From Unio delphinus (taxonomy: Eukaryota; Mollusca; Bivalvia; Unionida; Unionidae), in NCBI GenBank assembly GCA_029339505.1, contig JAQISU010000182.1, positions 2,093,501-2,157,500 of the forward strand: a DNA stretch of 64,000 nt, given 5' to 3'. A program made the translations under genes and the position numbers. The notes beneath the pieces were generated by a model that saw nothing but the letters and a program-made list of their open reading frames with translations, did no database searches and had not been told where the DNA came from. Of the stretch, positions 1 through 11,402 are shown piece by piece (positions within the stretch are counted from its first letter, which is position 1; the number at the start of each line of letters is the position of its first letter).

Positions 1-67
1 TGAAGCATTGTGTGATATCACATGCTATACAAAATGCATAGCAATTACAACCAAAATGTAATAATTT

Positions 68-70
<3 letters not shown>

Positions 71-114
<44 letters not shown>
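71..114. repeat. (AC)n microsatellite
   Basis: An uninterrupted AC dinucleotide run of about 22 units. The first 70 bases show nothing recognisable. Confidence 0.97.
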
Positions 115-115
<1 letters not shown>

Positions 116-175
116 AGTACCCTAAAACACTGATCATGTTCTCTTTGGTGTCTAAGTTGCAGTAGTTGTAGTAGG

Positions 176-401
176 GTTTCAACGCCACATTTTAGCACAC
201 GATAGGCTATACATGGCGGCCAGTATTATTGGTGGAAGAAGAACCCGGGAAAATCCCCGGAAAAGAACCATCGACCCACGAGAAGCTACTGGCAAGCTTT
301 CTCACATAACTACCTTAGCCGAATCTTAGACTCGAACCCACGCTGACAGAGGTGACATGGCAGTGATCCGTAACGGCGAGCGCTTTCTGAGTGTGGTCCT
401 C
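176..401 (-). mobile_element. SINE family A (tRNA-derived), minus orientation
   Basis: This stretch is the reverse complement of the SINE at 25703-25953. It runs from the 'aacgccat'-type tail at the left through the conserved middle block (settings of 'ggcggccagtatta' and 'gagaagctactggcaagctt') to the tRNA-like head at the right. The B-box equivalent (gactcgaaccca) is readable; the A-box part near 390 is degraded. An old copy. Confidence 0.85.
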
Positions 402-1814
402 TATAATTAATTATATATGCCTCGTGATTTCTGTTTTAGGAATCCGGATTGACTGTTGTTGATTTTGCTAATAAAAAGAAATTAAAACTAGGTCGATGTG
501 CGGGTGTGTCTGCTTCTCATGCATGCCAATACCATCTAAAATCAGCAATCAAGTTATGTTTGATGCATATTTGTAATTATCTGTAATTGATTATGGATAC
601 CATGATTTCTATCTAAAGATTGGCTAAATATTTCAAGGCCTTCGTGCATGTGTGTATGTTAGGCACTAATTGACTTTACGCAACATATTTTGGTGATGTG
701 TGCATGGTCGAGATGGTATGGGCGTTGGTGAGAGCATGCATATTTATATAATAGCACATGAAAGTATATATTGTGATGCGGCTATGGTAGCAAAGATCTT
801 TGTCACGAAACAGAGTGACGGCAGACCCAACAAAATCGGGATTGGAGTCAAATCCGCGATCGTTTTGTCGCTAGTTCAACGCGGGAAAACATTCATTACA
901 GGATTTAGCTGTGAGAGGCACCGGATATACTTCTAAAATTCCATTAAGAAGTGTTAATTGTTGATTAAAAAAATGCATAGATAATACATATACAGTTTCT
1001 TCAGTCTTGGTTAGCACAGATCTTCAGGACGTCATACCAATTTTTTTATCGGGGGGGGGGGGGACGTGATTCGGGGTGGGGTGGAACAATGAATATAGAC
1101 TACATCAATTTTACAGCATATGCGAATGTTGTTTTCTTGTTGTTGTTTCTTTGGGTGGAGTGCTGATGCAAATGCTTGTTTTCACAGACAGCCTTATCTC
1201 CACATAAATTCTTCTTTTCCAAAAGCTAGACTATGTGATCCGCACGATTGCCCATGATGATCTTACATACATAAATAAGTCCATGAGGAACAGCATCGAC
1301 GATACGAGGGTTGATGATTCAAAGTTAGTCCACGTCTTCTGACAAGCACAGTTGAAAAGAATGAAGTGATCCGCTGTTATTTATATTGGAAGAGAGCATC
1401 GAAACGGATTTAGGTTTTTCATCAATCCCGTTACGCGTTACAAAATTCGGTGACCTCACATTCTCTATTTAGACACGCTAGCATCTGTGCGCAGCAAATC
1501 TATGCCATATAATTTTCAAACATAACGGAATCTTAGAAGACGATGAATTGGGGTGCATCTTTGTGGGTTCTTCCATCGTTCTGGTCGGTTTGAGAGTGAC
1601 ATGATTACTGGGAGGGAATACACTGGTCTGACATTAATATATAAGTGACCCTGGTGTTTAAAATATAGTCACTTGAATGTTTGCAGTCAAGATGAAATGA
1701 TCGCATCATTTCGTGACGACAGCAGAAGAAAGTAAGAGGCAGAAACGTGATTTATCGTCTCGCACAGTAGCTGGAGTTATAGCTTAAATTCATGCCAGCG
1801 ATTTTGAAGATGAC
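402..1814. other. unassigned stretch left of the Polinton block
   Basis: No recognisable gene. An open frame at 700-936 (78 codons, plus) has no family features. A 13-bp G run lies at 1051-1063. If the Polinton block once extended leftwards, its terminal repeat and perhaps integrase should be here, but I could not recognise either. Confidence 0.5.
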
Positions 1815-4800
1815 ATGAGTGAGCCAGAATCCAGACACAGAGAGTCTACACCAAACCAAATTTCACCACCACCAGTAAACCCTGAAAAGTACTACCACAT
1901 TCGAGAGACTGAAAAGCGATCCTTTAGAAACTTTAGAACTACGGTTTACATTTACACGGTGACATTTAAAGATTTAAAGTCCAAGGTACCGTTGGAGAAA
2001 GCGGAAGGTTTCAGCACCGAGGTGTTGGATTCTTTGTTAACTACACTAAAACAGCAATGTGAAGCCAAAGAAGACAATCGTTTGAAACTTTTCATTCATC
2101 ACGATGGTTTGAAGTCCTCCGTCTGGATCGAGTTTTGCAGCTCAGCAGAACTGACACCTTCCAAACTCATCGACAAGAATCAACACGTGCAACAATCAAG
2201 ACAAGGGACAGGACGCAAAGAAGGTGTTATTGGTGGACGAACGACCCAGCACCAAAAAGAGCCTCGTTCAAATTACCAACACTCAAGACCAGATGTGTTT
2301 AGCCAGGGTCATCATGGTGGGACGAATGAATGCCGACAAGAACTACACGGTAGAATGGAAAGAAGCCTGGAAAACTAATCGACAGTAGGATCGAGCCAGA
2401 AAACGAAGAGAAGCAAAACTCTTGTTATAGCAAGTGGGACTATCCATAGACACAACCTGTGGCATTCCTTAAATGCAAAATTATAAGATTTCTTGCCTAC
2501 CTTGAAATTGCATCCCTCAAGAAGTGTTAAGACCTCCTTTGCTTCGAGGCAAAGAATAAATGGACGGAAAAGATATTTACGTCTATTAGCACGATGAACA
2601 TTTCGATGGCTTCACCAGTATTGCCCTATTCCTGGGATATAGTTATTATTGCGAGAATTGTGAATATGGCTATAACAACCATTGTGGATGGAAATGTTCA
2701 GGATAGGTGGCCTCTTAACTCTGTCTAGACGAAGGACAAGAACGAGTGCAATGCACTGCTTGTCAGCGCACTTTTCTCAATCCCACTGTTACCAACAACA
2801 TCTAAAGAAGCAAGGTTCACAGAAGAAAAGTGCTTGTCAACTTTTAACATTATGCCCTACTTGTGGATAAGTTATATGTACCAATAATGTCAAGGCGCTC
2901 GTATGTTCAGGAAGGAAACGTCAAATTTGCCACCAAATCGTAGACTTGGAACACCAGTGCTACTTTCAGAATACCATTCCAAACACCAAGTTGAAGACAA
3001 CCAGAAGAAAGGGAAGTTTTTTTTCCATTTCGAATACATGCATGAGACTGGCATTCACATTCCCAATTTCTGAATGGCGCATCAAGTGTGCAAGCAGTGC
3101 ATCCACGAACCTATATTTAATCATTGCCAACGCTGCAGCAAGATTCCTGGAGGACGTTAAAAATCTTTCGGAAACCGAACGCCGAACACAATATTTCGGA
3201 AACCGATATCTCGCCCAATTGGATCTTAGACCCCATCGACGAGACCTGGAGTCCAGAGGACATCGAACGTTACCGACATTGTAATCGCCGTGTTACGGTA
3301 ATGGCTCTCAAATTCCGGGATACAATGGTCAGTTTCGTTCGAGATCTTCTATAAGAAGAAAATAGCGAACGTCCTAAAGTGACTTTGAAAGGAGCCAAAA
3401 TCATTGCCATGGAAGTGGGTCGAGTGCAGTTTAAAGATTCGATGAGTTACTTGGTCATGCCTTTGATTCGAATGCCTAAAACGTTTGGAATGCCAGAAAC
3501 GGCCAAAGGTTATTTGCCACATTTTTTCAATAACGAAGCAAGTCAACACGCCATTCACTAATGAGACCCCGACAATCTCACCAAACAACGAAAAGCTTTC
3601 TACGCTTAGTACCAGACTCACGCCTCAGACCCCGTCAACATTCAAGAAGAAATATTAAAGTATTGTCGATCGACCGTGGACATTTTACGGCGTTGCTGAG
3701 GAACGTTTCGAGAACTGTTCATAGAACACGGAGGGGTCGATCCTTTTAAATAAGCCTGCACCGTAACCAACGTGTGTTCATTCACGAAATCACCCTGGTT
3801 GTCATCAGCCTTCAAACAACGAACTTCGTCAAAACGTCAATACTCGGTCAAAGCCCTATACTGGCTTCATTTCTTGTGCGAAGGAAGGCAAATGGAACAT
3901 GCCCGAAACGAAGGAGCCAAAAGGACCATCGGAACGTATTCGGTATATGGTTGGGACTTTGAAAACCCCAAGATCGTGTACCAGTTTAACTGATTCTTAT
4001 TCTACGGATGTCCTATCTGTACCATCAACGTGATACCAAAAATCGTTTTTTTTTCTTCAAACGGACCATGGAATACTTGTAACATACAATTTGTCAACGG
4101 CGCCTGAAGTTAGGACAGCAAGGATACCAAGTGGTAGACAAGTGGGAACACGAGTACAATCACCGCTAGAAACCCGATCCCGTGGAGAATTACAGGCTGG
4201 TGCATCCACTAAACCCAAGGGACAGTTTGTACGGTGGACGAACAAATGTCACCTGCTTGCTGTACCATACTGACGAGGAGAAAGAAGAAACCAAATTCTA
4301 GGACTTGTGTTCACTGTATCCTTATGTGTCCAAATAATAACATTTTTCCACAGGGTACCTGCAATTGCTGTCGGAACTTATCGAGATGAACAATATTCGA
4401 CAATACGAAGGATTTATCAAGTGCAAAATCTTGCCACTCACGGACTTGTACCATCCCATTTTACTTCACCATTGCCAAGGAAAACTGATGTTTCTCTTGC
4501 TCAGTACTTGCTCCGAAACGTGCAGACTAGACCAACATTGTCCGCACACCCAGGACGAACGCGCATGGCGGGAACGTGGGTCAGTTTAGAATTGTTTAAA
4601 GTTGTGGACCTAGGATACATTTGTTAGAAGTGTACGAAATGTACCACTTTCCCAAAACAGAAAAATACCACAAGGGTGACGAGACTCAGAAAGGCATTGT
4701 TGCAGACTACGTCGATGCTTTTTTGAAACTGAAACAAGAAATCAGCGGCTTTCCTGGTGCTACACTCCCGAAGACAAACATAAATTCAAAGACAAATACT

Positions 4801-5579
4801 GGGGAGCAAGAAGGCATCACTTTAGACCAATCGGAGAAAAATGAAGAAAGGCGATCGTTTGCGAAAGTGATGTTGAATTATTTGTGAGGCAAAATGGCAC
4901 AGCGACCGTGTTTGCCCAAGACACATTATTTGTCCGAACCATCCAGCCACTTTCAAATGATTCACGACAAAACCAAATACACGTGGCCGTCCCTCGTGAG
5001 GAATTGATTTTTGTCAGTAAAGAATAAAAACTGGACTTTGTAGAGGCCGACGAATTTGGAAATGCCATCTTTGTGGCCTACGTGACAACTCATTCTCGCT
5101 TATACGTGTACGAAGGTTTAAAACTGTTAGGAGATCGCGTGTTGTATTTTGACACAGACTGTTGCATCTAAATTGATCGTCTGGGTCACTGTTAACCTAA
5201 ATTAAAAAGAGACCGTTTAGGACCTTGGACGAAAGAGCATCCCAAAGACAAGATTCTAAGGTTTGCTGGTGGTGGTCCTACAAATTGCGGCTACGAATGC
5301 CGGGGCAAACAAGGAGAAGTGCAAACGGAGTGTAGAGTGAAAAGACTGACTCTCAATTATCGCACCAGTCAAATGGTGATATTGACCTTGGGATATTGAA
5401 AGAAGTCTTGCAGTCTGGACAGAATGAAAACCTTAAAGTGACTACTTATGCACCGCACAAGATTGTACGTTTATCCACACACCAAATCGTTAGTCGGCCT
5501 TGGAAAAAGTCTATCAAATCGTGTACCAGAAGAGATCTTGGTCAGCATATAAGAAGGGAAAACGTCCAAGACAGATAGT
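1815..5579 (+). pseudogene. Polinton protein-primed DNA polymerase B, broken
   Basis: Domains appear in order across many frames. N-terminal Polinton-specific region, 1815-2180. Cys/His-rich zinc region around 2600-2950, including SYYCENC and EHQCYF. Exonuclease region from about 3012, where the Exo I position reads FFHFE and the usual aspartate is His. At 3435-3560 comes a segment with DSMSYLVMPL and KGYLPHFFN, typical of this family. Later 'RDVD'-like and GGRTNVT blocks follow. Palm motif A, DLCSLYP, starts at 4302. The 'CkilPltdLYHP', 'KLMF' and 'GTWVSLEL' blocks span 4400-4600. Motif C reads FDTDC near 5148-5162, with Cys in place of Ser. The C-terminal GGPTNCGYEC and VYQKR-type blocks end by 5579. 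Length (about 1250 codons) fits the family. At least a dozen stops and frameshifts make it dead. In Polintons this enzyme replicates the element from a protein primer. Confidence 0.9.
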
Positions 5580-5879
5580 TCATTGTGACTACAAAGAACA
5601 AGCGAGAAAGATGAATATGTTTAAACAGACATTATTCAAGTTCGGGTATTCTCAAGTGGAGTGCAATGCTGTACTTTGCGATATCATGGCTGCGTACGCT
5701 GTGACCATAGCGAATCAGCGGGACATCATGGGAACTTTTCTATAACTGCTACTACCACTACATCTGCCAGGGAAAGTAAAGCTGTGCATGTCAAACCTGA
5801 CAGATGCGAAAACGTTGCCACTCTTTATCTTGGACTTTTTACTGAGTTTCATGGTGGATGTTAACCTATTCGCGAGACC
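5580..5879 (+). other. remnant coding DNA between polymerase and BIR, unassigned
   Basis: Short plus-strand frames are open here (for example 5611-5743, containing a Met-rich hydrophobic run), in the same orientation as the genes on both sides. I do not recognise a family. It could be a decayed small Polinton gene or the N-terminal part of the BIR gene. Confidence 0.35.
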
Positions 5880-6211
5880 ATGTGTCTACCACCCTACGAA
5901 TGTCAACCATCCCTCAGCAAACTCTTGTGGATTTTACCGTACTCCCATCGCAATGAACCCGTGAAAGACGAATATATTCGTTATCTGTGCGTTGTCCTGA
6001 ATGCTGATTGTAACTTCCAAATCTTCAAAGAAAAATGGCCAAGCTATCTGGCAGGACCTACCCCTGAAGAATTAGCCACATAGTCGGACTTTTCTACTTA
6101 GGCGAAGGGGATAAAGTCAAGTGCTTTAGCTGCGGCGCGTCACTTTACCAATGGGAACAGAAAGAGTCCGCTTTCCTGGAACATGATCGATGGTTACCGA
6201 AGTGTCGCTAA
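5880..6211 (+). pseudogene. BIR-domain (inhibitor-of-apoptosis-like) gene remnant
   Basis: From about 5994 to 6208 the translation carries a BIR (baculoviral IAP repeat) domain. An 'FKEKWP' start and 'GPTPEELAT' end in one frame; after a frame change near 6080 come GLFYLGEGDKVKCFSCG and then WE...EHDRWLPKC. The zinc ligands fit the family exactly: C-x2-C-x16-H-x6-C. BIR proteins bind caspases or IAP partners and block cell death; IAP genes are carried by several large DNA viruses. The gene lies downstream of the polymerase, on the same strand and in a similar state of decay, so it probably travelled as an accessory gene of the Polinton. A host IAP fragment inserted later is the alternative. 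No second BIR was seen. Confidence 0.85.
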
Positions 6212-6972
6212 CTACCTTTAGTGGTGCCTATGTCGTTTAAGAAACCAGCTTGGCTTTAAGTCAAACGTTGAGCAACACCTAGACAAGTATTTAAACCCCA
6301 TTAAAATAATAATAATTACCAAAATAATTACAAGAGAAGATACACAAGGAAGTTAGGCAGTGACTCGCCAGAGCAAAATCTCAAGTGATGAATGTAGAAC
6401 ATTTGTGTCGAGGAATTCACAAGTGAAAAGTGACAAAAGTCAACCAACGCGTCAGATTTCTCTGGATCAAGGGTGCATTCGTTCGATTATTCCGCTTTAT
6501 GTAGTTTACATCAGAAGATTTTATTACAATTCTTGACCGTTACCCTGAATGTTATTGGTAAGAAATTACTATTACTCACTATGTCCATTACGTTCGCTCG
6601 AGGAGAAGATTTTAAATAAAACTAAGGACATTAAAAAGTGACCCTCATCGTGGTTATAAACACTGGCTGACATGATAGCGGATACTTTACAAGAAAACAT
6701 TCGTGGTTTGCCTGTAAAGTTGAGAGAACGCATTTACTGAGAGTTGGTCAAAATACTGGTCAAGCGCAAAGAACAATTGCATCCATTACGTCACCGATGT
6801 TAAAACCACTGGTACATGAATGCTACAAGAGGCCTGACTGAGATAAAGTGTTTCAGTGGTCAGGCATTGTTCAACTAGACAAGGACCTGAAGACTTTGGT
6901 TGCTACTCATCCTTCTACTATTTACTATCTTGACAAACGACACGGAATTCCAGAGGAGGAGTTAGAGGATTA
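6212..6972 (+). other. unassigned Polinton interior with a decayed open frame
   Basis: Plus-strand translation from about 6672 gives a charged, helical-looking stretch (reads such as LRERIY and LVKILVKRKEQL, later STIYYLDKRHGIPEEELEDY) broken by two stops. It looks protein-coding but I do not recognise a family. 6212-6660 shows nothing definite. Confidence 0.35.
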
Positions 6973-7110
6973 CTAAAATCACGTGTGGTGTGTGTCTTAG
7001 TGACTTGCTTTCTGGGGTTTTCATTTACCAGGCTATTCCTTGTGGACACGTTACGAAAAATACTTACCACCAAATAGAATATGCAAGTGGAGCCTTTATA
7101 TGTCCACAAT
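6973..7110 (+). pseudogene. possible degenerate RING-like segment
   Basis: One plus frame reads CGVCLSDLLSGVFIYQAIPC, then GHVTKN, then YHQIEYASGAFICP, followed by a stop. The spacing recalls a RING finger (C-x2-C, then C-x-H, then CP), but the two middle cysteines expected after the His are Thr/Tyr and the last pair is lost. It lies about 760 bp after the BIR domain and in the same orientation. IAP proteins often end in a RING, and TRIM-like proteins begin with one. Could be chance. Confidence 0.35.
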
Positions 7111-7715
7111 AGCCTCATTCTGTTAAAAGCCTTGCGTTTTCATCGGGATACATATTGACCTCTACGGGGAAGAAGATTTGTCTTCTTTTAGGTACTGAAG
7201 ATGTGTATGTAGCTTGTGACTTACACCCTCAGTGGACAGATGTACCTGACTGGAAAAGTTGGGGTTTTGAGGCTTGGAGAAAAGAAGCATCCCATTATAC
7301 TCAAGTGTTGTGATCGTAACATTCATCGTCGAGTAAAAAAAGTCACTTTTAAACCTGTGTTAGTGACAGTGTCAGAACAAGAACCTTTCACCAAAACATC
7401 CACTCACTTCAGGACAGGACTGTCATGGACATTCCTGAAATACCATTCCGGGACGACACCTGTGTGACTGTACCCAGTGTAGACTTTAAGAACATACTTT
7501 TTTGACCCTAGGACACCTTTGTTACCAAAACATGTTGTACAGAGACTTACTTATACTCCAGTTTTATCGTTGCAATGTTTATTGTATTGTGGCACTTAAC
7601 CATTGGGCTTTTATGTATTTGTCTTTCGTACTTTTCCATTTTAACTTGCATCAAATGTGTCATGAGAAACGTATAAAACTCTTGCTTTATTTGTTTTCGT
7701 ATTACAATTGTCACT
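7111..7715 (+). other. unassigned Polinton interior
   Basis: A frame at 7216-7467 (83 codons) and an overlapping one ending near 7310 are open, but neither shows a family I know. The Walker A part of the ATPase would be expected just before 7716 and was not found. Confidence 0.35.
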
Positions 7716-8106
7716 ATGGCTACCTCTACCATCTCTGCCCCATCTTCGTCCACTTTCAAAGTCATTGACGAACGCTTAGAGTGGCAATCGGCGTATCGTT
7801 TCCTGCGAGAACGTCAATGCGATTCCATCGTGTTTATGGAAGGCATTCCCGTCGAAGGCGACGGGATCGTGTCTGACCCCAGTCAAACCTATCTGATAAT
7901 TTTCGACGACATATTAGGAGATGAAGAAGAAATTAAACTGTAGTTTACACGCAAAGGGCATCATCGTAGTACCAGTGTCATTTACATCACTCAAAATGTG
8001 TTTCAATAAAGCCCATCACATCATTAGTCTCAATGCTTATTTCCTGGTCTTGTTTAGATGCCTAGAGATAAATCTGCAAGTCTTAGCCAAACTGTTAGAA
8101 CATTGA
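7716..8106 (+). pseudogene. Polinton packaging ATPase (FtsK/HerA-type), C-terminal part
   Basis: The frame from the ATG at 7716 contains 'ERLEWQSAYRFL' and 'IVFMEGIP', then a Walker B segment YLIIFDDIL. After an in-frame stop at 7941 the same frame continues with FTRKGHHRSTSVIYITQN, the conserved arginine/sensor block of Polinton ATPases. After another change of frame comes ISLNAYFLVLF, then 'PRDK' in the third frame. In Polintons and related viruses this ATPase pumps genomic DNA into the capsid. No Walker A (P-loop) is visible upstream, so the N-terminal half is missing or too decayed. Two nonsense changes and two frame changes make it non-functional. Confidence 0.85.
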
Positions 8107-8820
8107 CACCCGTTCTCCCACATTAGATGAAACAATTGAAACCCGCGTCACCAAAAACTTCTTTAGCGGAGACACCCCCTCCTCTTTCGCGGCAGTGTCA
8201 GCTGCTCAAAAAGTACCTGCCTCCCCCCAATCAAAGTCCAAGAGAGATCAGGCTTGTTACAGAGTTTACTGGATTCGCCCAAGCAGACAAGCAGTGGCGA
8301 CGCATTCTAGTATAAAAAGACATTTGGTAAACGATGAGAATCTGTGTTTCTGTGCTCCTGAACACCCAAAAATACTCCCTTAAAGTCATGTACACAGTCA
8401 CAATCGTTGTTATACTGTAAAAAAGGAAAAGGAAAAAGACCGTCTCGTTATCCTAAAATCCAATTATCCAAGCATCGGTGTTACCCGCAGAAAAGATACA
8501 GTCGTCCAAAGAAAACGAGGAGCCGCCAAAGAGGTGGATTCTTTGATGATGTTAGAAAACGCATCGTCACCCTTTAAATGAAATGCGTAGTCCCAAACGA
8601 GATGAAATAACGTGTGCTAAGTCAGAGTATGTTTGGTGTATATGTCACGGAACCAACAAACCAACCAACAAGCAAAGATGTCACCCCAGAAGACATCCTT
8701 CTTCTAGCCCTAAAGGAAAGGAAAGGACTGCCTTGTCGTTTAGCCAAAGATTTTTGACGTGTTGTCCTGTCCGAAGCCTCTCCACCCATGCGACAACAAA
8801 GCATTTAAACTGACTCCAGA
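8107..8820 (+). other. decayed Polinton interior, basic region
   Basis: Several short plus frames run here. Around 8500-8575 one reads a basic run ending RSRQRGGFFDDVRKRI, which recalls the basic, glycine-rich minor capsid (pVI/pX-like) peptides of Polintons, but the match is too short to name. A run of proline-rich frames lies at 8127-8315. Confidence 0.3.
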
Positions 8821-9075
8821 GACGTCATAGATACCGTGTACGAATGTTGTTTGAATGTCGTTAAAGGTATGATGCCTTTCTCTAAACATCAGAAAAAATG
8901 CTTAGCCAAGCATGAACACGTTCTTCGCCAAATTGTCCAAAAATACCCATTCGTCAAACGAAAAAGATCTTTACCTCTGTTAGGACTTCTGGTACTAGTT
9001 GGATGCATACTGGCAACACCAGGGTGGAGTCCTCACAACAACAAGCCCATGTTGTTCACCGACTTTCTACCCTAA
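8821..9075 (+). pseudogene. small basic Polinton-associated protein, partial
   Basis: An 84-codon open stretch starts 'DVIDTVYECCLNVVKG', followed by PFSKHQKKCLAKHEHVLRQI and a basic KRKRSL turn before a hydrophobic LLGLLVLVGCILATPG tail. This arrangement (Cys-containing helix, 'LTkhQK..L.kHk..LR', basic patch, hydrophobic C-terminus) is the one I know from a short conserved gene next to Polinton/adintovirus capsid genes. Its function is not established; a virion or membrane role is only inference. No clear start codon in frame at the left; the first ATG is at 8869. Confidence 0.65.
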
Positions 9076-10394
9076 GGCTTCAGTTCCCATCCCTTTTCTT
9101 TTGTTTCTCTTCTTTTTCCCACAGGTTTTCCATTGGTTTAAATACCACTTTCAAGAAAAAGCTTCATCCCCACAAATCTACATTGATCCTTTAGACACCG
9201 CCATCTAGCTCTGCACTAATTTATAATTCAAAGCATGACAGCAACCGAATCAGAGAAATTTATTCCCTACTGAATGGTTAATTTTAAGCAATCAACTAGT
9301 ACACTTTGTACACTAAATTTAAACTTCTACAAACTATAGTCAGAAATCAGACAACTCAAACCTTTAGATCAATTGCATATGTGGCTTACACAATATTGGA
9401 ACAGATTAGCTTTGTCTGGTAGTACAACTGTACTAAATTTGACACAATACGTTCTGGAGATTAGGTTGTACACATTCTCGCTCCGACCCTTGACGTTCTG
9501 TGCCCCACCGGTTACCTTTCTTCCTTTGCTACGCCCTTACATGGTCATCAAAGGCGACATTAGCCATGTAAAACGGGTTGATGTTGTATCATTGATATCA
9601 CAGCTCCGACTAATTAATAATCCAGACCATCGGGAAGTAACTAGTCGCAAAAGCACGTGGTGCGTAAGTGATTGTAATCCATTTAACAAACCAACCATTG
9701 TTCACGCCATTCAACATTGTATAAACAAATTTGGCAATAGATTGGTTCAACAACTTAAAATACAGCTGGTACTGGATGGTGGATAGAACCTATGTGGTGG
9801 AAAGGCTATAGCATGAATGGAGGTCTTCAGTTACCAAAGATTTGTAACAAGTAAATGTCGATCCTACGGATATGATACAAGGAATGAAAGCCGTGGAAAT
9901 AATAAAAAAGTTAAGCGGTTTGATTCAACCAAAATATGTGAGATTTGGAACCCTGGAAGAGGCACTGGATAATGAGATCAAAATCAGATGCTTTCTACAA
10001 GACATAGTCAATTTGACAGAGTGGTCATTTGTGAAGTGAGGGCTGGACTAACTAAGGAAAGGATAAGAAATGGTGAGAAAAGAGCTGAAAAAAGTGGTGA
10101 TGAAGATTAAATATAACTGGGATAAGGCGAAAAGGACAAAGTAAACAGAAAGAAAAAAGAGGGTTTTGAACGACTGAATGACAACTGGGTGAAGATACAA
10201 GAAAAATGTAGATTGACGAGACTTCTTGACTGGATTCCAGAGACGAAAAAGAAGAAGAAGAAAGGAATTATCGAGAAAGTGTGGAGATGGTGGACAAATT
10301 GGAAAAAATAGAAGGAGAAGAAGAACCCAAAGGTCCTTTTCAAAGCCACTCATATACTTCGAAAAGATTTGCTTTCTTACCATACATTTTTATA

Positions 10395-10395
<1 letters not shown>
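9076..10395. other. unassigned DNA with one open frame at 9373-9786
   Basis: The frame 9373-9786 (plus, 137 codons) is the longest open frame here. It starts MHMWLTQYWNRLALSG and shows no family features that I recognise. A purine-rich, lysine-coding stretch follows at 10040-10330. Either could be the end of the Polinton block or unrelated. Confidence 0.4.
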
Positions 10396-10425
<30 letters not shown>

Positions 10426-10557
10426 TGTATGTATGTATGTATGTATGTATGTATGTATGTATGTATGTATGTATGTATGTATGTATGTATGTATGTATGT
10501 ATGTATGTATGTATGTACGTACGTACGTACGTACGTACGTACGTACGTACGTACGTA

Positions 10558-10589
<32 letters not shown>

Positions 10590-10622
10590 CGTACGTACGT
10601 ATGTATGTATGTATGTATGTAT
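10396..10622. repeat. compound tetranucleotide microsatellite TATG/TACG/CACG
   Basis: About 30 TATG units pass into about 11 TACG units, then CACG units (10559-10592), then back through TACG to TATG. The order is mirror-like, with CpG-containing units in the centre. Frames through it on both strands are an artefact of the repeat. Confidence 0.97.
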
Positions 10623-11402
10623 TTCTCTGTCTCTATACATGTTTCAATGTGTCTCTAAAGTCACGCCATATACAGGTTAGTTCCTGATGTTCCGCCGATT
10701 GAGGTCAGTCGCTTGCAACATTTGTTTCCTATTTCCTGTACCATGACGTCACCTCACCTGTTACATTCATATTGTTCCTATACAACCATATGAAGCTGTA
10801 CAGACCCAATAATCCCATGTTCAGTTCTCATTGAGGCTATACAGCCCAGTAGATTATTATAAAACCTTAAAACCAGGGGATCTGTACATTTGTTTTCATT
10901 GAGGCTATACATCCCCCCTTCACTACTGCTATGGAACGACCAGTCACTCCAAGTAGGTATTTGAAATGAACTTTAGCTAGTGTCCATTTTCCTTTTTCAC
11001 AGTAATACCTTTTTCACAATAATATCTTTCTCACAGTGATACAAGTTTTGTTTTTTTTGCTGTTCTCGTTCTCTGGATATTATCCATACTAGAATACTAC
11101 ATAATGTAAGTTCTTTGAAAGCTAATATTTACCGTGTTCAACTTGCTGACGCTCATTTGTGTTTGTGCTGTTGGATTGAAACCACTTTGCACTTTTTTAT
11201 TTTCTGTCTCAAGGAGAGTAGACAACGACATGAGTTGATAAGACAATTGCATTCAATGTCATATGCAGCTATTAGCTTTGATTTACTGTTTTGGGTAAAC
11301 AGCAATTCAAATGAAAATATAGACTTTTACATCATGTATGCAAATATCTGATAGCTACTTAACGATTTCAATAACTTACTCAAATCTTGATTACTGTCAT
11401 GG

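Larger units (their letters stand above)
1815..9075 (+). mobile_element. Decayed Polinton/Maverick (adintovirus-like) block
   Basis: A 7.3-kb run of plus-strand coding remnants that individually match Polinton genes: protein-primed DNA polymerase B, FtsK/HerA-type packaging ATPase and a small basic protein of the kind found beside Polinton capsid genes, plus a BIR domain. Every gene is interrupted by stops and frame changes, so the block is non-functional. Terminal inverted repeats, the integrase, a cysteine protease and the major capsid gene were not recognised within it, so it is either truncated or decayed past recognition. Base composition is richer in GC than the flanking AT-rich DNA. 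Polintons are large virus-like DNA transposons; the identification of the polymerase is the firmest part. Confidence 0.85.

Noticed and set aside
700..936. 78-codon frame as a Polinton gene
   Set aside because: No recognisable motif, and the frame is short enough to be chance.
10226..10687. Long frames of MYVC or THIY repeats on both strands
   Set aside because: Translations of the TATG/TACG/CACG microsatellite; the same holds for frames at 11327, 13208, 13825, 47639 and 23727-23951.
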